Positions 19,416-30,259 of a stretch of 64,000 bases of DNA are shown here, one piece after another. The notes under the pieces are model-generated. The model saw only the letters and a program-made list of their open reading frames with translations. It had not been told where the DNA came from and ran no database searches. Source of the stretch: Mycolicibacterium canariasense (GTDB lineage Bacteria; Actinomycetota; Actinomycetes; Mycobacteriales; Mycobacteriaceae); contig NZ_LQOL01000052.1 in NCBI RefSeq assembly GCF_002101555.1, forward strand, positions 1-64,000, written 5' to 3'. Position 1 is the stretch's first letter, and every line of letters starts with the position of its first letter. A program made the position numbers and the translations under genes.

Positions 19416-20989
19416 GGTGCAGCCTCCAGATTTCGTTTGACCTCGAGGCGGCGCAGCTTGCCCGACGAGGTGCGGGGCAGGGACCCGGGCCGCATGAACA
19501 CCACATCGGCGGGTACCACACCGCATTCGGAGGCGATGCGCTGCACCAGCGCGCTGCGTGCCGCGGGTTCGTCGGCACCCTTGAATTCGGCGGCGATCAC
19601 CAGTCCCGGCCGGGTCGAGGATCCGCCGGTGCCGACGGCCACCACGGCGCCGGGCCGGATGCCGTCGATCTGCGCGGCCACCTGTTCGATCTCGGTGGGG
19701 AAGATGTTGCGCCCGGCCACGGTGATGATCTCCTTGGCCCGACCGCAGATCACCAGGCCGCCGTCCAGCAGGTAGCCGATATCGCCTGTCGGGAACCAGC
19801 TTTCCCGGTCGATGGGTTCGTCACCGAGGTAGCCGTTCATCATCGACGTACCGCGGACCTGCACCTCGCCGACCTCGCGGTCGACGATGGTGCCGGCGAA
19901 TTGCTCGTTCGGTGTGATCCGGACCTGCATGCCGGGGATCGCCTCACCGAGCACGGCGTGCTTGCGCACGTAGCCGCCGTCGTCGCTGAGCACCTGGATC
20001 TCGTCGACGCGCAGCCCGACACCCGGGGCGGGAACGCTGACCGCGCAGTTGGATTCGGCCAAGCCGTAGGACGGCGCCAGCGCGCCCGGCTGGAGGCCGA
20101 AGCGGGCCATCTCGGTGGCGAACCGGGCGCTGCCCTCGCAGTCCACGGGCTCACCGCCATTGAGGGCGAACCGCAGGTGTGTGAAGTCGACGTCGCTGAC
20201 CAGGCGGGCGTACTTGCCGACGATGTTGTACGCCATGTTCGGTGCGGCGGTCACGGTGGCGCGGCTGTCGGTGAGCCACTTCAACCAGCCGAACGGCTGC
20301 GCCGAGAACGCCGACGTCGGCGCCTGCCACAGGTTGGCCCCACCGAGTGCCATGGTGAGCAGGAAGGACAGCCCCATATCGTGATACAGCGGCAGCCACG
20401 AGTGACCCGTCTCGCCGGCATCCACGCCGACGCGGGTCACCAGTGCTTGCAGGTTTGCCAGCACCGCATCGGGCGAAAGCTGGGCGGTACGAGGCGTTCC
20501 CGTCGATCCGGCGGTGCCCTGAAGGACAGCGACGGTGTTCCCGACGGTGCCGTCGTGGGTGACCGACCGGCGCGGGTGCGCGACGGTGGTGACGTCGTGC
20601 ACGGTCAGTGCGCTCTCGGTGGTGCCGAGTTCGCGCAGCTGCCCGCCGTGGCTGAACACCGTGCGCACGCCGATACCGTCGAACCGCGCCAGGGTGGACT
20701 GCGCCCATCGTTTCGGGTCGGCGCCGCGGACCGGCCCGGGCAGGATCGACACGGCGGCACCGGCCAGGAAGGCGCCGGTGATCGCGGCGATGAGCTCGAC
20801 GTTCGGATCCCCGACGAGGCCGACGGCCGTGGCACCGTCGGCGCAGATGCGGGCGGCCACGTTCTCGGCGCGGGCATGCACTTCGGCCCACGGGTGGCGG
20901 GTCCACGTGCCGGCTTCGGTGTCGAAGACGTGCAGGTCGTTGGTCGACGTGGTCATCGACTGGCGCAGGGCTTCGGCCAGAGGGTTCAC
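19412..20989 (-). CDS. mbtM: mycobactin fatty acyl-AMP ligase (MbtM, FadD33)
   Basis: Activates a long-chain fatty acid as acyl-AMP and loads it on MbtL. The 525-residue protein has the adenylate-forming core: [18 protein letters not shown] (A3 loop, weakly conserved), [14 protein letters not shown], the ATP-binding [38 protein letters not shown] hinge region and a C-terminal [17 protein letters not shown] lysine. It overlaps mbtL by 4 bases upstream and mbtN downstream, forming the operon mbtL-mbtM-mbtN. Confidence 0.95.
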   Translation of the reverse strand: MNPLAEALRQSMTTSTNDLHVFDTEAGTWTRHPWAEVHARAENVAARICADGATAVGLVGDPNVELIAAITGAFLAGAAVSILPGPVRGADPKRWAQSTLARFDGIGVRTVFSHGGQLRELGTTESALTVHDVTTVAHPRRSVTHDGTVGNTVAVLQGTAGSTGTPRTAQLSPDAVLANLQALVTRVGVDAGETGHSWLPLYHDMGLSFLLTMALGGANLWQAPTSAFSAQPFGWLKWLTDSRATVTAAPNMAYNIVGKYARLVSDVDFTHLRFALNGGEPVDCEGSARFATEMARFGLQPGALAPSYGLAESNCAVSVPAPGVGLRVDEIQVLSDDGGYVRKHAVLGEAIPGMQVRITPNEQFAGTIVDREVGEVQVRGTSMMNGYLGDEPIDRESWFPTGDIGYLLDGGLVICGRAKEIITVAGRNIFPTEIEQVAAQIDGIRPGAVVAVGTGGSSTRPGLVIAAEFKGADEPAARSALVQRIASECGVVPADVVFMRPGSLPRTSSGKLRRLEVKRNLEAAP

Positions 20990-21255
20990 GAGTTGCCCTG
21001 CCCGGCGGGGAGTTTGGCCAGCACCGCGGCCTCCAGTTGGCCGACGGTCTCGCAGCTGAGCAGATCCTCCTCGGTGAGGGCGGCGTCGAGGCGATCCTCG
21101 ATGGCCACCATGCCGACCGCGAAGGCCACCGAATCCATGCCCAGGTCGTCGATCAGCCGGGAGTCCCGGGTGATCCGGCTGACGTCGATGCTGAGGTCAT
21201 CTCTCAGGATGGCGAGCAGCTCAGGGTTGACAGCAGCGGGTGGTGACTGTTCCAT
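20986..21255 (-). CDS. mbtL: mycobactin acyl carrier protein (MbtL)
   Basis: An 89-residue acyl carrier protein with the phosphopantetheine Ser in [21 protein letters not shown]. It carries the lipid chain during activation (MbtM), desaturation (MbtN) and transfer (MbtK). It is the first gene of the operon; an IdeR-like box lies 30 bases upstream of its ATG, so iron limitation should induce it. Confidence 0.93.
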   Translation of the reverse strand: MEQSPPAAVNPELLAILRDDLSIDVSRITRDSRLIDDLGMDSVAFAVGMVAIEDRLDAALTEEDLLSCETVGQLEAAVLAKLPAGQGNS

Positions 21256-21284
21256 GTCGGGGGACGCTACACGGGCAAGTTAGC

Positions 21285-21303
21285 CAAGGCTAGGCTTACC
21301 TCG
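21285..21303 (-). promoter_or_regulatory. IdeR-like iron box upstream of mbtL
   Basis: The + strand sequence CAAGGCTAGGCTTACCTCG matches 13 of 19 positions of the IdeR consensus TTAGGTTAGGCTAACCTAA (core AGG-TAGGCT-ACCT). It sits 30-48 bases before the mbtL ATG, a normal position for iron-dependent repression of mycobactin genes. Confidence 0.6.
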
Positions 21304-21308
21304 TGCCG

Positions 21309-22349
21309 TCATCCGCTGTGCGCGGCCAGTCCCGTATCGCCGCGCCGGTGGCCGCCGTCGATGCTCACCAGGGCCGGCACCAGCTCGCTGGTGACCAGCC
21401 CGTGCCGGCCGGTCAACTCGTCGACGATATCGAAGCACGCTGCGATGCGTGCCGGGGTGTCCACCATCACCGTGGTCACCGGTACCCGGCGGCTGAGCTG
21501 AAACAGCTTGTCGCCGTGGGGTTCATGGTCACCGTGGAAGCCCCAGACGCCGCGCAGCACGGTCACCCCGCTGACCGCCCGGCGTTCCCGAAGTCGGGCG
21601 ACCAGCGCCCGGTGTATCGGTACCTCGCCGTACGGCGCCATGGTGTTCTCGGCGGTGTGGATCATCAGTTTCTGGTACAGCGGCCGTCCTTCGGCATCGG
21701 TGGCGGGCAGCGGGTCCGGCGTCGCGAGCAGTCGGCCGTCCCGCTTGCACAACTGTGCCCGCTCCACCGTCATGGTGGCGCCGGGCACCAGCCGCTGTAG
21801 CTCGGGCACGGCGGCGGCCACCTGGTCGCCGGTGCCCGGGGCGATGATCATCACCGGGACATCGGTGTTGGCGCTGAAGAAGCGGGCCCGCCTGCGCTGG
21901 CCACCCGCGGTGCCGTCCACGCCGAGAAACACGGCAGCCCCGGCGAAGCCGTGCGCACGCAGGACGTCGCAGACGGCGCGATGGGACCCGGCGCGCGTGA
22001 CGTACACGGTCAGTTTGGCGTGCTCGGGTGGTGGCGCACCGACCAGCTGCGCGCGCTCGAGGGTGACGATGCCCCGGCTGATCATCGTCACGGCCTGCTC
22101 GGCCAGTCCGGTGATCCGTTCGGCGCGGTCCACCGCGGCCACGGCGACCGGCAGGTCCTCCGAGAGCGACAGCGTCAGGTCGCTGCGCAGTTCGTGGCGA
22201 GGGCCATAGCCGGCGCTGCCGCGCAGCACCACGCTGTTGGCCACCCGGTGCGCTCCGAACAGGTCCAGCAGTTCGTCGGCGACGAAGCGGCGCTGCCCAC
22301 GTAACCGCTCCCCGAAATACGCGGTGAGCTTGAGATACTCGGTGTTCAC
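21309..22349 (-). CDS. DUF190 protein with three tandem DUF190 modules
   Basis: The 346-residue protein is built from three related segments: about 1-105 (LKLTAYFGERLRGQ..), 110-205 (AKLTVYVTRAGSHRAV..) and 225-335 (LYQKLMIHTAENTMAPYG..). Each has a ferredoxin-like pattern; the first and third end with VxxLxGxxGxG-type or WGFHGD turns. DUF190 proteins are PII-like and are commonly encoded beside CrcB fluoride channels, as here (4-base overlap with crcB). A regulatory or ligand-sensing role is inferred. The GTG at 22349 is used because it overlaps the crcB stop. Confidence 0.85.
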   Translation of the reverse strand: MNTEYLKLTAYFGERLRGQRRFVADELLDLFGAHRVANSVVLRGSAGYGPRHELRSDLTLSLSEDLPVAVAAVDRAERITGLAEQAVTMISRGIVTLERAQLVGAPPPEHAKLTVYVTRAGSHRAVCDVLRAHGFAGAAVFLGVDGTAGGQRRRARFFSANTDVPVMIIAPGTGDQVAAAVPELQRLVPGATMTVERAQLCKRDGRLLATPDPLPATDAEGRPLYQKLMIHTAENTMAPYGEVPIHRALVARLRERRAVSGVTVLRGVWGFHGDHEPHGDKLFQLSRRVPVTTVMVDTPARIAACFDIVDELTGRHGLVTSELVPALVSIDGGHRRGDTGLAAHSG

Positions 22350-22714
22350 AGCGCGGCTCCCATCGTCTGGCCCAGCCACGCCGCCGCCAGCCCGAGCGCC
22401 ACGCTGATCACGATATTGGCGATCGCCGGCGATATCTGGCGCTCCTCGCCCAGGCGTTGGGTCTCCAACATCCACGTCGAGAAGGTGGTGTACGCCCCGA
22501 CGAACGCGGTGCCGGCCAGCAGCGCCGCGTCCGGGTTCAGCGCCAGCCCGCCGATGAAACCCAACAGCCAGGCGCCGCTGACGTTGACCGCCAACGTGCC
22601 CACCGGAAACGGCCGCGACACCCGCTGCTGCACGCGCTTGTCCACCACGAACCGGCATACCGCTCCGACGCCGCCGATCAGCGCGACCCCGATCCAGAGT
22701 GCGACGGTCGTCAT
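22346..22714 (-). CDS. crcB: CrcB/Fluc fluoride channel subunit (second copy)
   Basis: A 122-residue, four-span channel protein: [16 protein letters not shown] at the N-terminus, [23 protein letters not shown], and the family hallmark [18 protein letters not shown]. CrcB exports fluoride as a dimer; actinobacteria often encode two different subunits in tandem that pair. Its ATG overlaps the stop of the other crcB by 4 bases. Confidence 0.94.
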   Translation of the reverse strand: MTTVALWIGVALIGGVGAVCRFVVDKRVQQRVSRPFPVGTLAVNVSGAWLLGFIGGLALNPDAALLAGTAFVGAYTTFSTWMLETQRLGEERQISPAIANIVISVALGLAAAWLGQTMGAAL

Positions 22715-23106
22715 CGGACCCGCGCTCGCCGCACCAGCGCGGTGGTGACGTGCATGGCGAGCAGCCCGACCGCGATGCCGGCCACGGTGTAGGCGGCGGC
22801 CAGCGCGTAGAACCGGTGCTCCAGCATGGCCACCGTCTCCACCTGCATGGTGGAGAACGTGGTGAGGCCCCCGCACAACCCGGTGCCCAGCAGCGGCCGG
22901 CGGTACGCCGATGTCGGCAACCGCTCCAGCAGGCGCGTGGTGAAGAACGCCAGCAGCACCGTGCCGACGATGTTCACGATGAACGTCGGCCACGGCCAGT
23001 GCCCGGGCGGCACCGCCAGGACGTGCCCGAGCCCCGCCCGGGCCAGCGTGCCCAGGGCCCCACCGGCGAACACGGCCGCCAGTTCGCGTCGGTCGAAGCC
23101 AGTCAT
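22711..23106 (-). CDS. crcB: CrcB/Fluc fluoride channel subunit (first copy)
   Basis: A 131-residue CrcB with [39 protein letters not shown] and [22 protein letters not shown]. The sequence differs clearly from the adjacent copy, so the pair probably forms a heterodimeric channel. The ATG at 23106 is 48 bases from the divergent regulator gene, leaving no room for a full fluoride riboswitch leader. Confidence 0.94.
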   Translation of the reverse strand: MTGFDRRELAAVFAGGALGTLARAGLGHVLAVPPGHWPWPTFIVNIVGTVLLAFFTTRLLERLPTSAYRRPLLGTGLCGGLTTFSTMQVETVAMLEHRFYALAAAYTVAGIAVGLLAMHVTTALVRRARVR

Positions 23107-23154
23107 GCCGCTCAGTATGTCGCCCGTTGCTCGCAACGTTATGTTGGGCACACC

Positions 23155-26100
23155 ATGACGGCTGTGCGGATCTGTGTACTGGGCCCGATCCGTGCATGGG
23201 TGCATGGCGAGCAGGTTGATCTCGGTGGTCCCAAACAGCGGGCGGTGCTCGCCAGGCTGGTGCTGGCGCACGGTCAGGTGGTGTCGGTGGACCGGCTCAT
23301 CGAAGACCTGTGGGAAGGGGAACCACCACCGAAGGCACTGGCCGCGCTGCAGGCATACATTTCTCACCTGCGCCGGGTGCTGGAACCTGGGCGGCAGCGC
23401 CGCGCCGCGGCCCAGGTGATCGTCAGTGCCGCACCGGGTTACTGCCTGCGGTTACCCGACGACGCCGTCGACATCTGGTCATTGGAAGCCAAAACCGTTG
23501 CGGCCGAATCGCGGTCGCACCAATTGGCGGATGTCCTCGCCGGGTGGGTCGCCGATCCGTACGTGGAGGTCGCCGATACGTTCTGGGCTGCGCCGGAGGT
23601 GGCCCGGCTGACCGATTTGCGGCTGTCGGCCGTGGAGTCCTACGCCGGCGCCCAGTCCGCACTCGGGCAGCACGCCGTCGTGGTGCGGCTGCTGGAATCG
23701 CACGTCCGCGACCATCCGGGCCGGGAGACCGCTGCGTGTCTGCTGGCCGCCGCGCACTACCGCGCCGGACGGCAGGTCGCCGCGTTGGAGGTGCTGCGCC
23801 GCGCCCGTGAGTACCTGACCGGCGAACTCGGCCTCGAGCCCGGCCGGGCACTGCGCGACCTGGAACGTGACATCCTGCGTCAGGCCGATCACCTCGAACC
23901 CATCGCTGTAGCTCCAGCCGTCCTGCCAGACCCCGCCGCGCCGGCGCCGACGATGTCCCGGACCCGTGGCCGCGCAGCCGAACTCGCCGCGATCACCTCG
24001 GCTGCCGCGGCGGCCTGCCGTGAAGGGCTGAAGGTGGTGTGGATCGGCGGTGAGGCCGGTGCGGGCAAGACCACGTTGGCCGACGCCGCCGCGGCGGCCC
24101 TGCGGCAGTCCGGGTGGGTGGTGACACTGGGGCGCTGCCCCGAGGTCGACGGTGCGCCGGCGGGCTGGGCCTGGACCGAGGTGCTCGGCACGTTCCGGGC
24201 CGGGCTGGACCCCACGGAGGCCGCGACGCTGGCACCGCTGCTACACGATGCCGCCGCAGCCGATGGTGGGGCCTTCTGGTTGGCGCACACCCTGGCCGAC
24301 GTGCTCGGCCGGGCCGCGTCTGCGCAGCCGCTGGCCGTCGTGCTCGATGATCTGCACCGCACCGACGGCCTGACGCTGGAACTGCTGCGCCTGGTGTCCG
24401 ACCGGCTCGCGGCGCACCCGGTGCTCGCGGTGGGCACCTATCGCCCGTCGGAATCCGGCGCCGAACTGGAGATGGCTCGCGCGGCGCTGGCCAATGCCAC
24501 CGCCGCACACCTGCACCTCGCCGGACTGGACGACACGGCCCTCGTCGAACTGGCCACCGACTGCGGCCTGCCCGCGGTGACGGCAGAAACCCTGAAACTG
24601 TTGCGGGACAGGACGGATGGCAATCCGCTGTTCGTACGGGAGATGGCCCGGCTGATGGCTGCCGAGGGTCCCGCCGCCGCGTACGACGGGGTCCCGGCCG
24701 GCGTGCGTGACGTGGTGCGCCGCCGGCTGGCTCGGCTACCCGGGCAGACCGCCACCGCGCTGCGCCAGGCGGCGGTGCTCGGCCGCGAGGTCGAGCTGGA
24801 TCTCTTGGAGGAGCTGGCGCACAGCGGCGACGAACTGCTCGACGCCCTGGAACCCGCGGTGCTGGCCGGCTTGCTCGACGAGCCGGCGCCGGGACGGATC
24901 AGGTTCGCGCACAGTCTGATCCGTGACACGCTGTATGACGACACCGCGCTGCTGCGTCGCACCCGGCTACACGCCGCCGCGCTGGACATGCTGCGCCGGC
25001 GCGGTGCCGACGCCGCCACGCTGGCCTACCACGCGGTGGCCGCCGCCACGGCCGAGACTGCCGATGCGGCGGCGGAGTTCGCCACCGCCGCCGCTCGTGA
25101 GGCCGACGCGGTGGGCGCCCCGGGTGAGGCCGCGCGGCAATGGCGGGCCGCGGTGCGGATGCTCGAGCTGGCCGGCGCGCAACCGCAGCGCGCCGTCCCC
25201 GCCCGCTGCGGTTTGATCTCCGCGTTGGCGCGTGCCGGTGACGCGATCTCGGCGCGCGTGGAGTTGAACCGGACCGTCACCGTCGCCGCGGACGATGCCG
25301 CCCTGCTGGTACAGGCGCTGACCGCACTGGACAGCCCGCTGGTGTGGCGGCTGCGCACCGGCGATCACATCGATCCGGTGATCGTGGAGCCGCTGCGCCG
25401 GTTGCTGACCCGTGAGCACCCGCCGCACCTGCGGGTGCGCCTGCTGATCACGTTGTTCAAAGAGGTGGAAGGCGCCGAGCACGCGACGGCGTTGACCGCC
25501 AGTGCCGAAGCCCTCCAGCTGGCCCGCGCGCTGTACGCGCAGGACCCGAACGCGCACGCCCGGCTGCTGTGCGCCGCCCTGAACGTCCGTGCCTTCGCTT
25601 GTCTGGGACCGGATCTGGCCGAGCAGCGGGACGCCGCATTCGGCGAGCTGCTGCGCACCGCCCAGGAGTGCGGTGCCGTCAACTATCAGGCCGTCGGGCA
25701 CTGGCTGCTGTTCCTGGCGGCGTCGGGCCGTTCCGATCTGGCCGCGGCGCGGCACCACGTCGATCAGGCGGTGGCCCGCGCGGGCACCGGGCAGCTGGCG
25801 CATCTGTTGGGCGTGCTCGATGCCTACTCCGCGCAGCTGACGGTGCTGGCGGGCCGCCCGGACGAGGGCGAGGCCCGGTACGTGGCCGCCGGTGTCAGCC
25901 TTGCCGAACACGGCGTCGCCAACGGTGTGTTCGTCGGTCTGGTGGGACGGATCAGCGCCGCGCTCACCCGCGGTGATCTGGGGCCGATGGCCGACGAGCT
26001 GCTGGTGTTGCATCGCACCGTGTCGGCCACCATGGCCGACGGAACGGCGCTGGCCCTGATGGCGGTGGGCAGAACGGCCGAGGCGCGGGAGGTCTGGTCG

Positions 26101-26394
26101 CAGCGGGTCCCGCTCGAACGGTCCTATCACTGGGTGGCGTTGGCCACCCTGCGCGTGCATGCCGCGGTGCGGATGGGCGACCTTGAGGTGGCTCGCGCGG
26201 TGGCCGCGGAGCTGATGCCCTACAGCGGGCGGATGGCCGGCCTGGACAACGGCACCTTGTTGACCGGTCCGGTCGACGAGGCGCTGGCGGCGTTGGCCGA
26301 AGCCGACGGTGACACCGCCACGGCGGACCGCTATCGGGCTGCCGCCGCGGAGCTGACGCGCCGGCTGGCAGCCGAGGCGGCGGCCCTGCTCTAG
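23155..26394 (+). CDS. AfsR/SARP-type regulator with BTAD, AAA ATPase and TPR-like region
   Basis: A 1,079-residue regulator. Residues 1-100 form an OmpR-like winged helix ([67 protein letters not shown]). Residues about 100-245 are a bacterial transcriptional activation domain ([28 protein letters not shown]). An AAA/NB-ARC-like ATPase follows with Walker [17 protein letters not shown] (about 297-312) and Walker [14 protein letters not shown]. The C-terminal half is an alanine-rich helical-repeat region without a LuxR helix-turn-helix. Such proteins control secondary metabolism or stress genes. Its targets are unknown. It is convergent with the hemerythrin gene (4-base overlap). Confidence 0.88.
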   Translation: MTAVRICVLGPIRAWVHGEQVDLGGPKQRAVLARLVLAHGQVVSVDRLIEDLWEGEPPPKALAALQAYISHLRRVLEPGRQRRAAAQVIVSAAPGYCLRLPDDAVDIWSLEAKTVAAESRSHQLADVLAGWVADPYVEVADTFWAAPEVARLTDLRLSAVESYAGAQSALGQHAVVVRLLESHVRDHPGRETAACLLAAAHYRAGRQVAALEVLRRAREYLTGELGLEPGRALRDLERDILRQADHLEPIAVAPAVLPDPAAPAPTMSRTRGRAAELAAITSAAAAACREGLKVVWIGGEAGAGKTTLADAAAAALRQSGWVVTLGRCPEVDGAPAGWAWTEVLGTFRAGLDPTEAATLAPLLHDAAAADGGAFWLAHTLADVLGRAASAQPLAVVLDDLHRTDGLTLELLRLVSDRLAAHPVLAVGTYRPSESGAELEMARAALANATAAHLHLAGLDDTALVELATDCGLPAVTAETLKLLRDRTDGNPLFVREMARLMAAEGPAAAYDGVPAGVRDVVRRRLARLPGQTATALRQAAVLGREVELDLLEELAHSGDELLDALEPAVLAGLLDEPAPGRIRFAHSLIRDTLYDDTALLRRTRLHAAALDMLRRRGADAATLAYHAVAAATAETADAAAEFATAAAREADAVGAPGEAARQWRAAVRMLELAGAQPQRAVPARCGLISALARAGDAISARVELNRTVTVAADDAALLVQALTALDSPLVWRLRTGDHIDPVIVEPLRRLLTREHPPHLRVRLLITLFKEVEGAEHATALTASAEALQLARALYAQDPNAHARLLCAALNVRAFACLGPDLAEQRDAAFGELLRTAQECGAVNYQAVGHWLLFLAASGRSDLAAARHHVDQAVARAGTGQLAHLLGVLDAYSAQLTVLAGRPDEGEARYVAAGVSLAEHGVANGVFVGLVGRISAALTRGDLGPMADELLVLHRTVSATMADGTALALMAVGRTAEAREVWSQRVPLERSYHWVALATLRVHAAVRMGDLEVARAVAAELMPYSGRMAGLDNGTLLTGPVDEALAALAEADGDTATADRYRAAAAELTRRLAAEAAALL

Positions 26395-27053
26395 CCGAAG
26401 ACCCGGCGTTCGAAGCGATTGTGCCGTCGCATCATCAGTTTGACGAAGGCGATCAGCAACGGGTTGGCGCCGGCCGCGGCGTTGGCGAACTCCTCCGGGG
26501 TGGCCACCTTCATGACCCGCGGCCCGTCGAACGACATCTTGCCGGCGCGCTGCGCTGCCTTCTCGACGACCGCCCAGTCGGCTACCGACACGTGTTCGCG
26601 GATCACCGCGAACACCGCTCGCTCCTCATCGGCGATGTGCTCGCGCACCAACTGGTACAGGTCGGCGAGCGCGGCCGCCAGGGGCGCCGCGGTGGGCTGA
26701 CCGGGCGCCGTCCGGAACGCGGTGGACAGCACTCGGATGCGATCCAACCGCGGGTCGAGTGCGGCATGGTCGTCGATGAGCTCGGACAGGTCGACGAAGT
26801 TGCCCGCCGACGCCGTGACGATCGGCCACAGCACCTCGTCCTCCACGGTGTGGTGGTGGTGGATGGAATCGCACAGCAAGCGGATGTAGCGATCGACGTC
26901 CTTGGGGTGTGAGCAGGTGTGGGTGCCTTGGGCGATGCCACCCAGCAGCGCGGCCATGCGCCCGACGTCGGCAATCATCGCGCGGTGCGCCATCGTGATA
27001 CCGGACAGGTCGGGGACGGTGGTCTGTTGGGCTGATCGTGCGGAACTGTTCAT
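26391..27053 (-). CDS. hemerythrin HHE domain protein
   Basis: The 220-residue protein has a four-helix di-iron hemerythrin domain. Ligand-bearing segments are SIHHHHTVEDEVLWPIV (H..HxxxE), LIDDHAALDPRLDRI and LVREHIADEERAVFAVI (HxxxE). A basic C-terminal tail ([14 protein letters not shown]) follows. Mycobacterial members bind oxygen or nitric oxide or shape oxidative stress responses; the role here is not evident from context. The ATG at 27053 is chosen; the frame extends upstream without a recognised domain. Confidence 0.85.
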   Translation of the reverse strand: MNSSARSAQQTTVPDLSGITMAHRAMIADVGRMAALLGGIAQGTHTCSHPKDVDRYIRLLCDSIHHHHTVEDEVLWPIVTASAGNFVDLSELIDDHAALDPRLDRIRVLSTAFRTAPGQPTAAPLAAALADLYQLVREHIADEERAVFAVIREHVSVADWAVVEKAAQRAGKMSFDGPRVMKVATPEEFANAAAGANPLLIAFVKLMMRRHNRFERRVFG

Positions 27054-27127
27054 GTCGGATACGTTGTCGCGCCGTACTTGTGACGCACTTGCGGCAGGCT
27101 TGCGGCAAGTAGGCAAGAATCGTGGGC

Positions 27128-28762
27128 ATGGCTGCCAATCCACGTGCCGGTAAGCCGGCAGACCCGTCCGACCTGATCGATATCGCGCACGTGGTGACGG
27201 CGTATTACGCCATCGTGCCCGACCCCGAGGACATCGCGCAGCAGGTGGTGTTCGGGACGTCCGGGCACCGCGGCTCCAGTCTCGACGGGGCGTTCAACGA
27301 GGCGCATATCGTGGCCACCACCCAGGCCATCGTCGAGTACCGCGCCGCTCAGGGCACCACCGGCCCGCTGTTCATCGGTCGCGACACCCACGCGTTGTCC
27401 GAGCCGGCGTGGGCGTCGGCGCTGGAGGTGCTGGCCGCCAACGACGTGGTGGCGATGATCGACACCGCCGACCGCTACACGCCGACTCCGGTGGTCAGCC
27501 ACGCCATCCTGACCTTCAACCGGGGCCGGGTGGGGGACCTGGCCGACGGCATCGTCGTAACCCCGTCGCACAACCCGCCCCGCGACGGCGGCTTCAAGTA
27601 CAACCCGCCCAACGGCGGACCGGCCGACACCGATGCCACCGGGTGGATCGCCAAGCGCGCCAACGAGATTCTGCGCGGCGGCCTCAAGGACGTGAAGCGG
27701 GTGCCGCTGGCCCGGGCCCTGCAGAGCGCGCAGCATCACGACTACCTGAACACCTATGTCGAGGACCTGCCGAATGTGGTGGACCTGCACGCCATCCGTG
27801 CGCAGGGCATCCGGATCGGCGCCGACCCGCTCGGTGGGGCCAGCGTGGACTACTGGGGCGCCATCGCCGAGCGGCACCAGCTGGACCTGACGGTGGTCAA
27901 CCCGCTGGTCGACGCCACCTGGCGGTTCATGACGCTGGATACCGACGGCAAGATCCGGATGGACTGCAGCTCGCCGAACGCGATGGCCTCACTGATCGCC
28001 AACCGTGACAAGTATCAGATCGCCACCGGTAATGACGCCGACTCCGACCGGCACGGCATCGTCACCCCCGACGGGGGGCTGCTCAACCCGAACCACTTCC
28101 TCGCGGTGGCCATCGACTACCTCTACACCCACCGGTCCGGCTGGTCCGCGGACACCGCGGTCGGCAAGACGGCGGTGAGTTCGTCGATCATCGACCGGGT
28201 GGTGGCCGGGCTGGGCCGCAAGCTGGTCGAGGTGCCGGTCGGCTTCAAGTGGTTCGTCGACGGATTGATCAGCGGCTCAATCGGTTTCGGGGGTGAGGAG
28301 AGCGCGGGGGCGTCGTTCCTGCGTACCGACGGCACCACCTGGACCACCGACAAGGACGGCATCATCCTGGCGCTGCTGGCCTCGGAGATCCTGGCGGTCA
28401 CCGGGTCGACCCCGTCGCAGCGCTACGCGGAACTGGCCGACAAGTACGGAGCGCCGACCTACGCCCGCATCGACGCCCCCGCCGACCGGGAGCAGAAGGC
28501 GCGGCTGGCCAAGCTGTCGGCCGAGCAGGTCACCGCGACCGAACTGGCCGGTGAGCCGATCACTGCGAAGTTGACCACCGCACCCGGTAATGGCGCGGCC
28601 CTCGGCGGGCTGAAGGTGACCACCGACAACGCCTGGTTCGCTGCCCGGCCGTCGGGCACCGAGGATGTCTACAAGATCTACGCGGAGTCGTTCAAGGGAG
28701 CCGAACATCTTGCCGAGGTGCAGGAGGCGGCCAAGGAGCTGGTGAATACAGTCATCGGGTGA
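27128..28762 (+). CDS. pgm: phosphoglucomutase (alpha-D-glucose phosphate-specific)
   Basis: Interconverts glucose 1-phosphate and glucose 6-phosphate. The 544-residue protein has the phosphoserine loop [24 protein letters not shown], metal-binding [12 protein letters not shown], sugar-binding [14 protein letters not shown] and the phosphate-binding [33 protein letters not shown] near the N-terminus is typical. The ATG at 27128 is preferred to a GTG two codons upstream. It overlaps the MFS gene by 4 bases. Confidence 0.96.
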   Translation: MAANPRAGKPADPSDLIDIAHVVTAYYAIVPDPEDIAQQVVFGTSGHRGSSLDGAFNEAHIVATTQAIVEYRAAQGTTGPLFIGRDTHALSEPAWASALEVLAANDVVAMIDTADRYTPTPVVSHAILTFNRGRVGDLADGIVVTPSHNPPRDGGFKYNPPNGGPADTDATGWIAKRANEILRGGLKDVKRVPLARALQSAQHHDYLNTYVEDLPNVVDLHAIRAQGIRIGADPLGGASVDYWGAIAERHQLDLTVVNPLVDATWRFMTLDTDGKIRMDCSSPNAMASLIANRDKYQIATGNDADSDRHGIVTPDGGLLNPNHFLAVAIDYLYTHRSGWSADTAVGKTAVSSSIIDRVVAGLGRKLVEVPVGFKWFVDGLISGSIGFGGEESAGASFLRTDGTTWTTDKDGIILALLASEILAVTGSTPSQRYAELADKYGAPTYARIDAPADREQKARLAKLSAEQVTATELAGEPITAKLTTAPGNGAALGGLKVTTDNAWFAARPSGTEDVYKIYAESFKGAEHLAEVQEAAKELVNTVIG

Positions 28763-30051
28763 GTTCCGTTACGGAGGGCGACTGCGGACGCGAGGAGCAA
28801 ACGGACAACTGTACGACGCGCCAGAAGGCCAAGCTGCCCGGTGAGGTTTGGGTACTGATCGCGGCCAACGCGGTGATCGCCCTCGGGTACGGCGTCGTCG
28901 CGCCGGTGTTGCCGCAGTACGCCCGCGACTTCGGCGTCAGCATCAGCGCCGCGACGTTCGTCATCACCGCCTTCGCGTTGATGCGGTTGTGCGCGGCGCC
29001 CGCCTCCGGCGTCTTCGTGCAGAAGCTGGGGGAGCGGCGGGTCTACCTGACCGGCCTGCTGATCGTCGCGGTGTCCACCGGGGCGTGCGCGTTCGCGCAG
29101 ACCTATTGGCAGCTGCTGGTGTTCCGGTCGCTCGGCGGGTTCGGGTCGGCGATGTTCACGGTGTCTTCGCTCGGGCTGATGATCCGCATCTCACCGGAGG
29201 ATGCCCGCGGCCGGGTGGCCGGGATGTTCTCCAGCGCGTTCCTGGTCGGGTCGGTCGGTGGGCCGGTGCTGGGGGCGTTGACCGCAGGGCTGGGGTTGTC
29301 CGCGCCGTTCGCCATCTACGGGGTGGCCCTGCTGGTGGCCGCCGCCGTGGTGTGGGTCAGCCTGCGGCATTCGCCGCTGGCGGCGCCCGCCGAGCGGGAC
29401 GGGCCCACGGTGACGGTGCGGACCGTGCTGCGCAATCGCGCCTACCTGGCGGCGATGTTCTCCAACTTCGCCACCGGCTGGTCGGTGTTCGGGTTACGTG
29501 TCGCGTTGGTGCCGCTGTTCGTCACCGAGGTGCTCGACCAGGGTCCGCGGATGGCGGGGTTGGCGCTGGCGGTGTTCGCGATCGGCAATGTCGCGGCGGT
29601 GATTCCCAGCGGTCACCTGTCCGACCGGGTGGGCCGTCGGGTGCCGTTGATCACCGGGCTCGCGGTGTCCGGGGTGGCCACCCTGCTGGTCGGGCTGACG
29701 TCCTCGCTGACGTTGTTCATGGCGGCCGCGTTCGTGGCCGGGGCGGCTGCCGGGGTGTTCAGTTCGCCACAGCAGGCCGCGGTGGCCGACATCGTGGGGA
29801 GCAAGGCCCGGGCCGGAACCGCGGTGGCGGCCTACCAGATGATGGCCGATGTCGGCTCCATCATCGGATCGCTGGCTGTCGGGCAGATCGCCCAGTACGT
29901 GTCGTTCGGTTCGGCGTTCGTGATCAGCGGCGTCATCCTGCTGATCGCCGCGCTCGGGTGGGTTTTCGCGCCCGAGACCCGCGGGATGGCCGCGCAGGAC
30001 CACACGCCGGCCCGCCCGTTGGGGCCGGAGGCGGGCGGTGAGCTCCCGTGA
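28759..30051 (+). CDS. MFS transporter
   Basis: A 430-residue major facilitator with about 12 membrane spans. A polar 25-residue N-terminus precedes [30 protein letters not shown]. The motif-A-like loops are [16 protein letters not shown] (first half) and [16 protein letters not shown] (second half). [29 protein letters not shown] resembles the drug-efflux (DHA1) family motif C. The substrate is unknown. The GTG overlaps the pgm stop (GTGA), so it is co-transcribed with pgm. Confidence 0.88.
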   Translation: MSSVTEGDCGREEQTDNCTTRQKAKLPGEVWVLIAANAVIALGYGVVAPVLPQYARDFGVSISAATFVITAFALMRLCAAPASGVFVQKLGERRVYLTGLLIVAVSTGACAFAQTYWQLLVFRSLGGFGSAMFTVSSLGLMIRISPEDARGRVAGMFSSAFLVGSVGGPVLGALTAGLGLSAPFAIYGVALLVAAAVVWVSLRHSPLAAPAERDGPTVTVRTVLRNRAYLAAMFSNFATGWSVFGLRVALVPLFVTEVLDQGPRMAGLALAVFAIGNVAAVIPSGHLSDRVGRRVPLITGLAVSGVATLLVGLTSSLTLFMAAAFVAGAAAGVFSSPQQAAVADIVGSKARAGTAVAAYQMMADVGSIIGSLAVGQIAQYVSFGSAFVISGVILLIAALGWVFAPETRGMAAQDHTPARPLGPEAGGELP

Positions 30052-30060
30052 CCAGCGGTT

Positions 30061-30089
30061 TTGAACCAGGGGTACGAGTGGTGTACTTT
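30061..30089 (+). promoter_or_regulatory. likely promoter of tRNA-Ala
   Basis: TTGAAC (30061-30066), a 17-base spacer and TACTTT (30084-30089) form a plausible -35/-10 pair 18 bases before the mature tRNA 5' end. Confidence 0.45.
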
Positions 30090-30106
30090 CGGTGAGCACA
30101 AGTTAC

Positions 30107-30179
30107 GGGGCTATGGCGCAGTTGGTAGCGCACCACACTGGCAGTGTGGGGGTCAGGGGTTCGAATCCCCTTAGCTCCA
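30107..30179 (+). tRNA. tRNA-Ala (anticodon GGC)
   Basis: A 73-base cloverleaf. The acceptor stem GGGGCTA (30107-30113) pairs with TAGCTCC (30172-30178) with one G-U; the D arm is GCGC..GCGC; the anticodon stem is CCACA/TGTGG around loop CTGGCAG with anticodon GGC; the T arm is AGGGG-TTCGAAT-CCCCT. The 3' CCA is not encoded. Its 3' half is duplicated at 31840-31879, marking it as an integration site. Confidence 0.95.
30138..30178 (+). repeat. attachment-site repeat, left copy (inside tRNA-Ala)
   Basis: This 41-base 3' half of tRNA-Ala, from the anticodon loop to the acceptor stem, is repeated at 31840-31879. It is the expected crossover core for a tyrosine integrase that inserts in tRNA genes and leaves the tRNA intact on the left side. 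Confidence 0.8.
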
Positions 30180-30186
30180 CGTTTGA

Positions 30187-30228
30187 GAAACCCGACTTGA
30201 CACCGTACAAGTCGGGTTTCTTTTGTTT
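30187..30228 (+). terminator. intrinsic terminator downstream of tRNA-Ala
   Basis: GAAACCCGACTTG (30187-30199) pairs perfectly with CAAGTCGGGTTTC (30208-30220) over 13 base pairs around an 8-base loop and is followed by TTTTGTTT. It lies inside the integrated element, just after the left attachment repeat. Confidence 0.85.
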
Positions 30229-30259
30229 GCGGGGTGTGTGGCAGTCGGGTCGAAATGTC

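Noticed and set aside
23107..23154. Fluoride riboswitch before crcB
   Set aside because: The gap to the divergent gene is only 48 bases and shows no riboswitch core.
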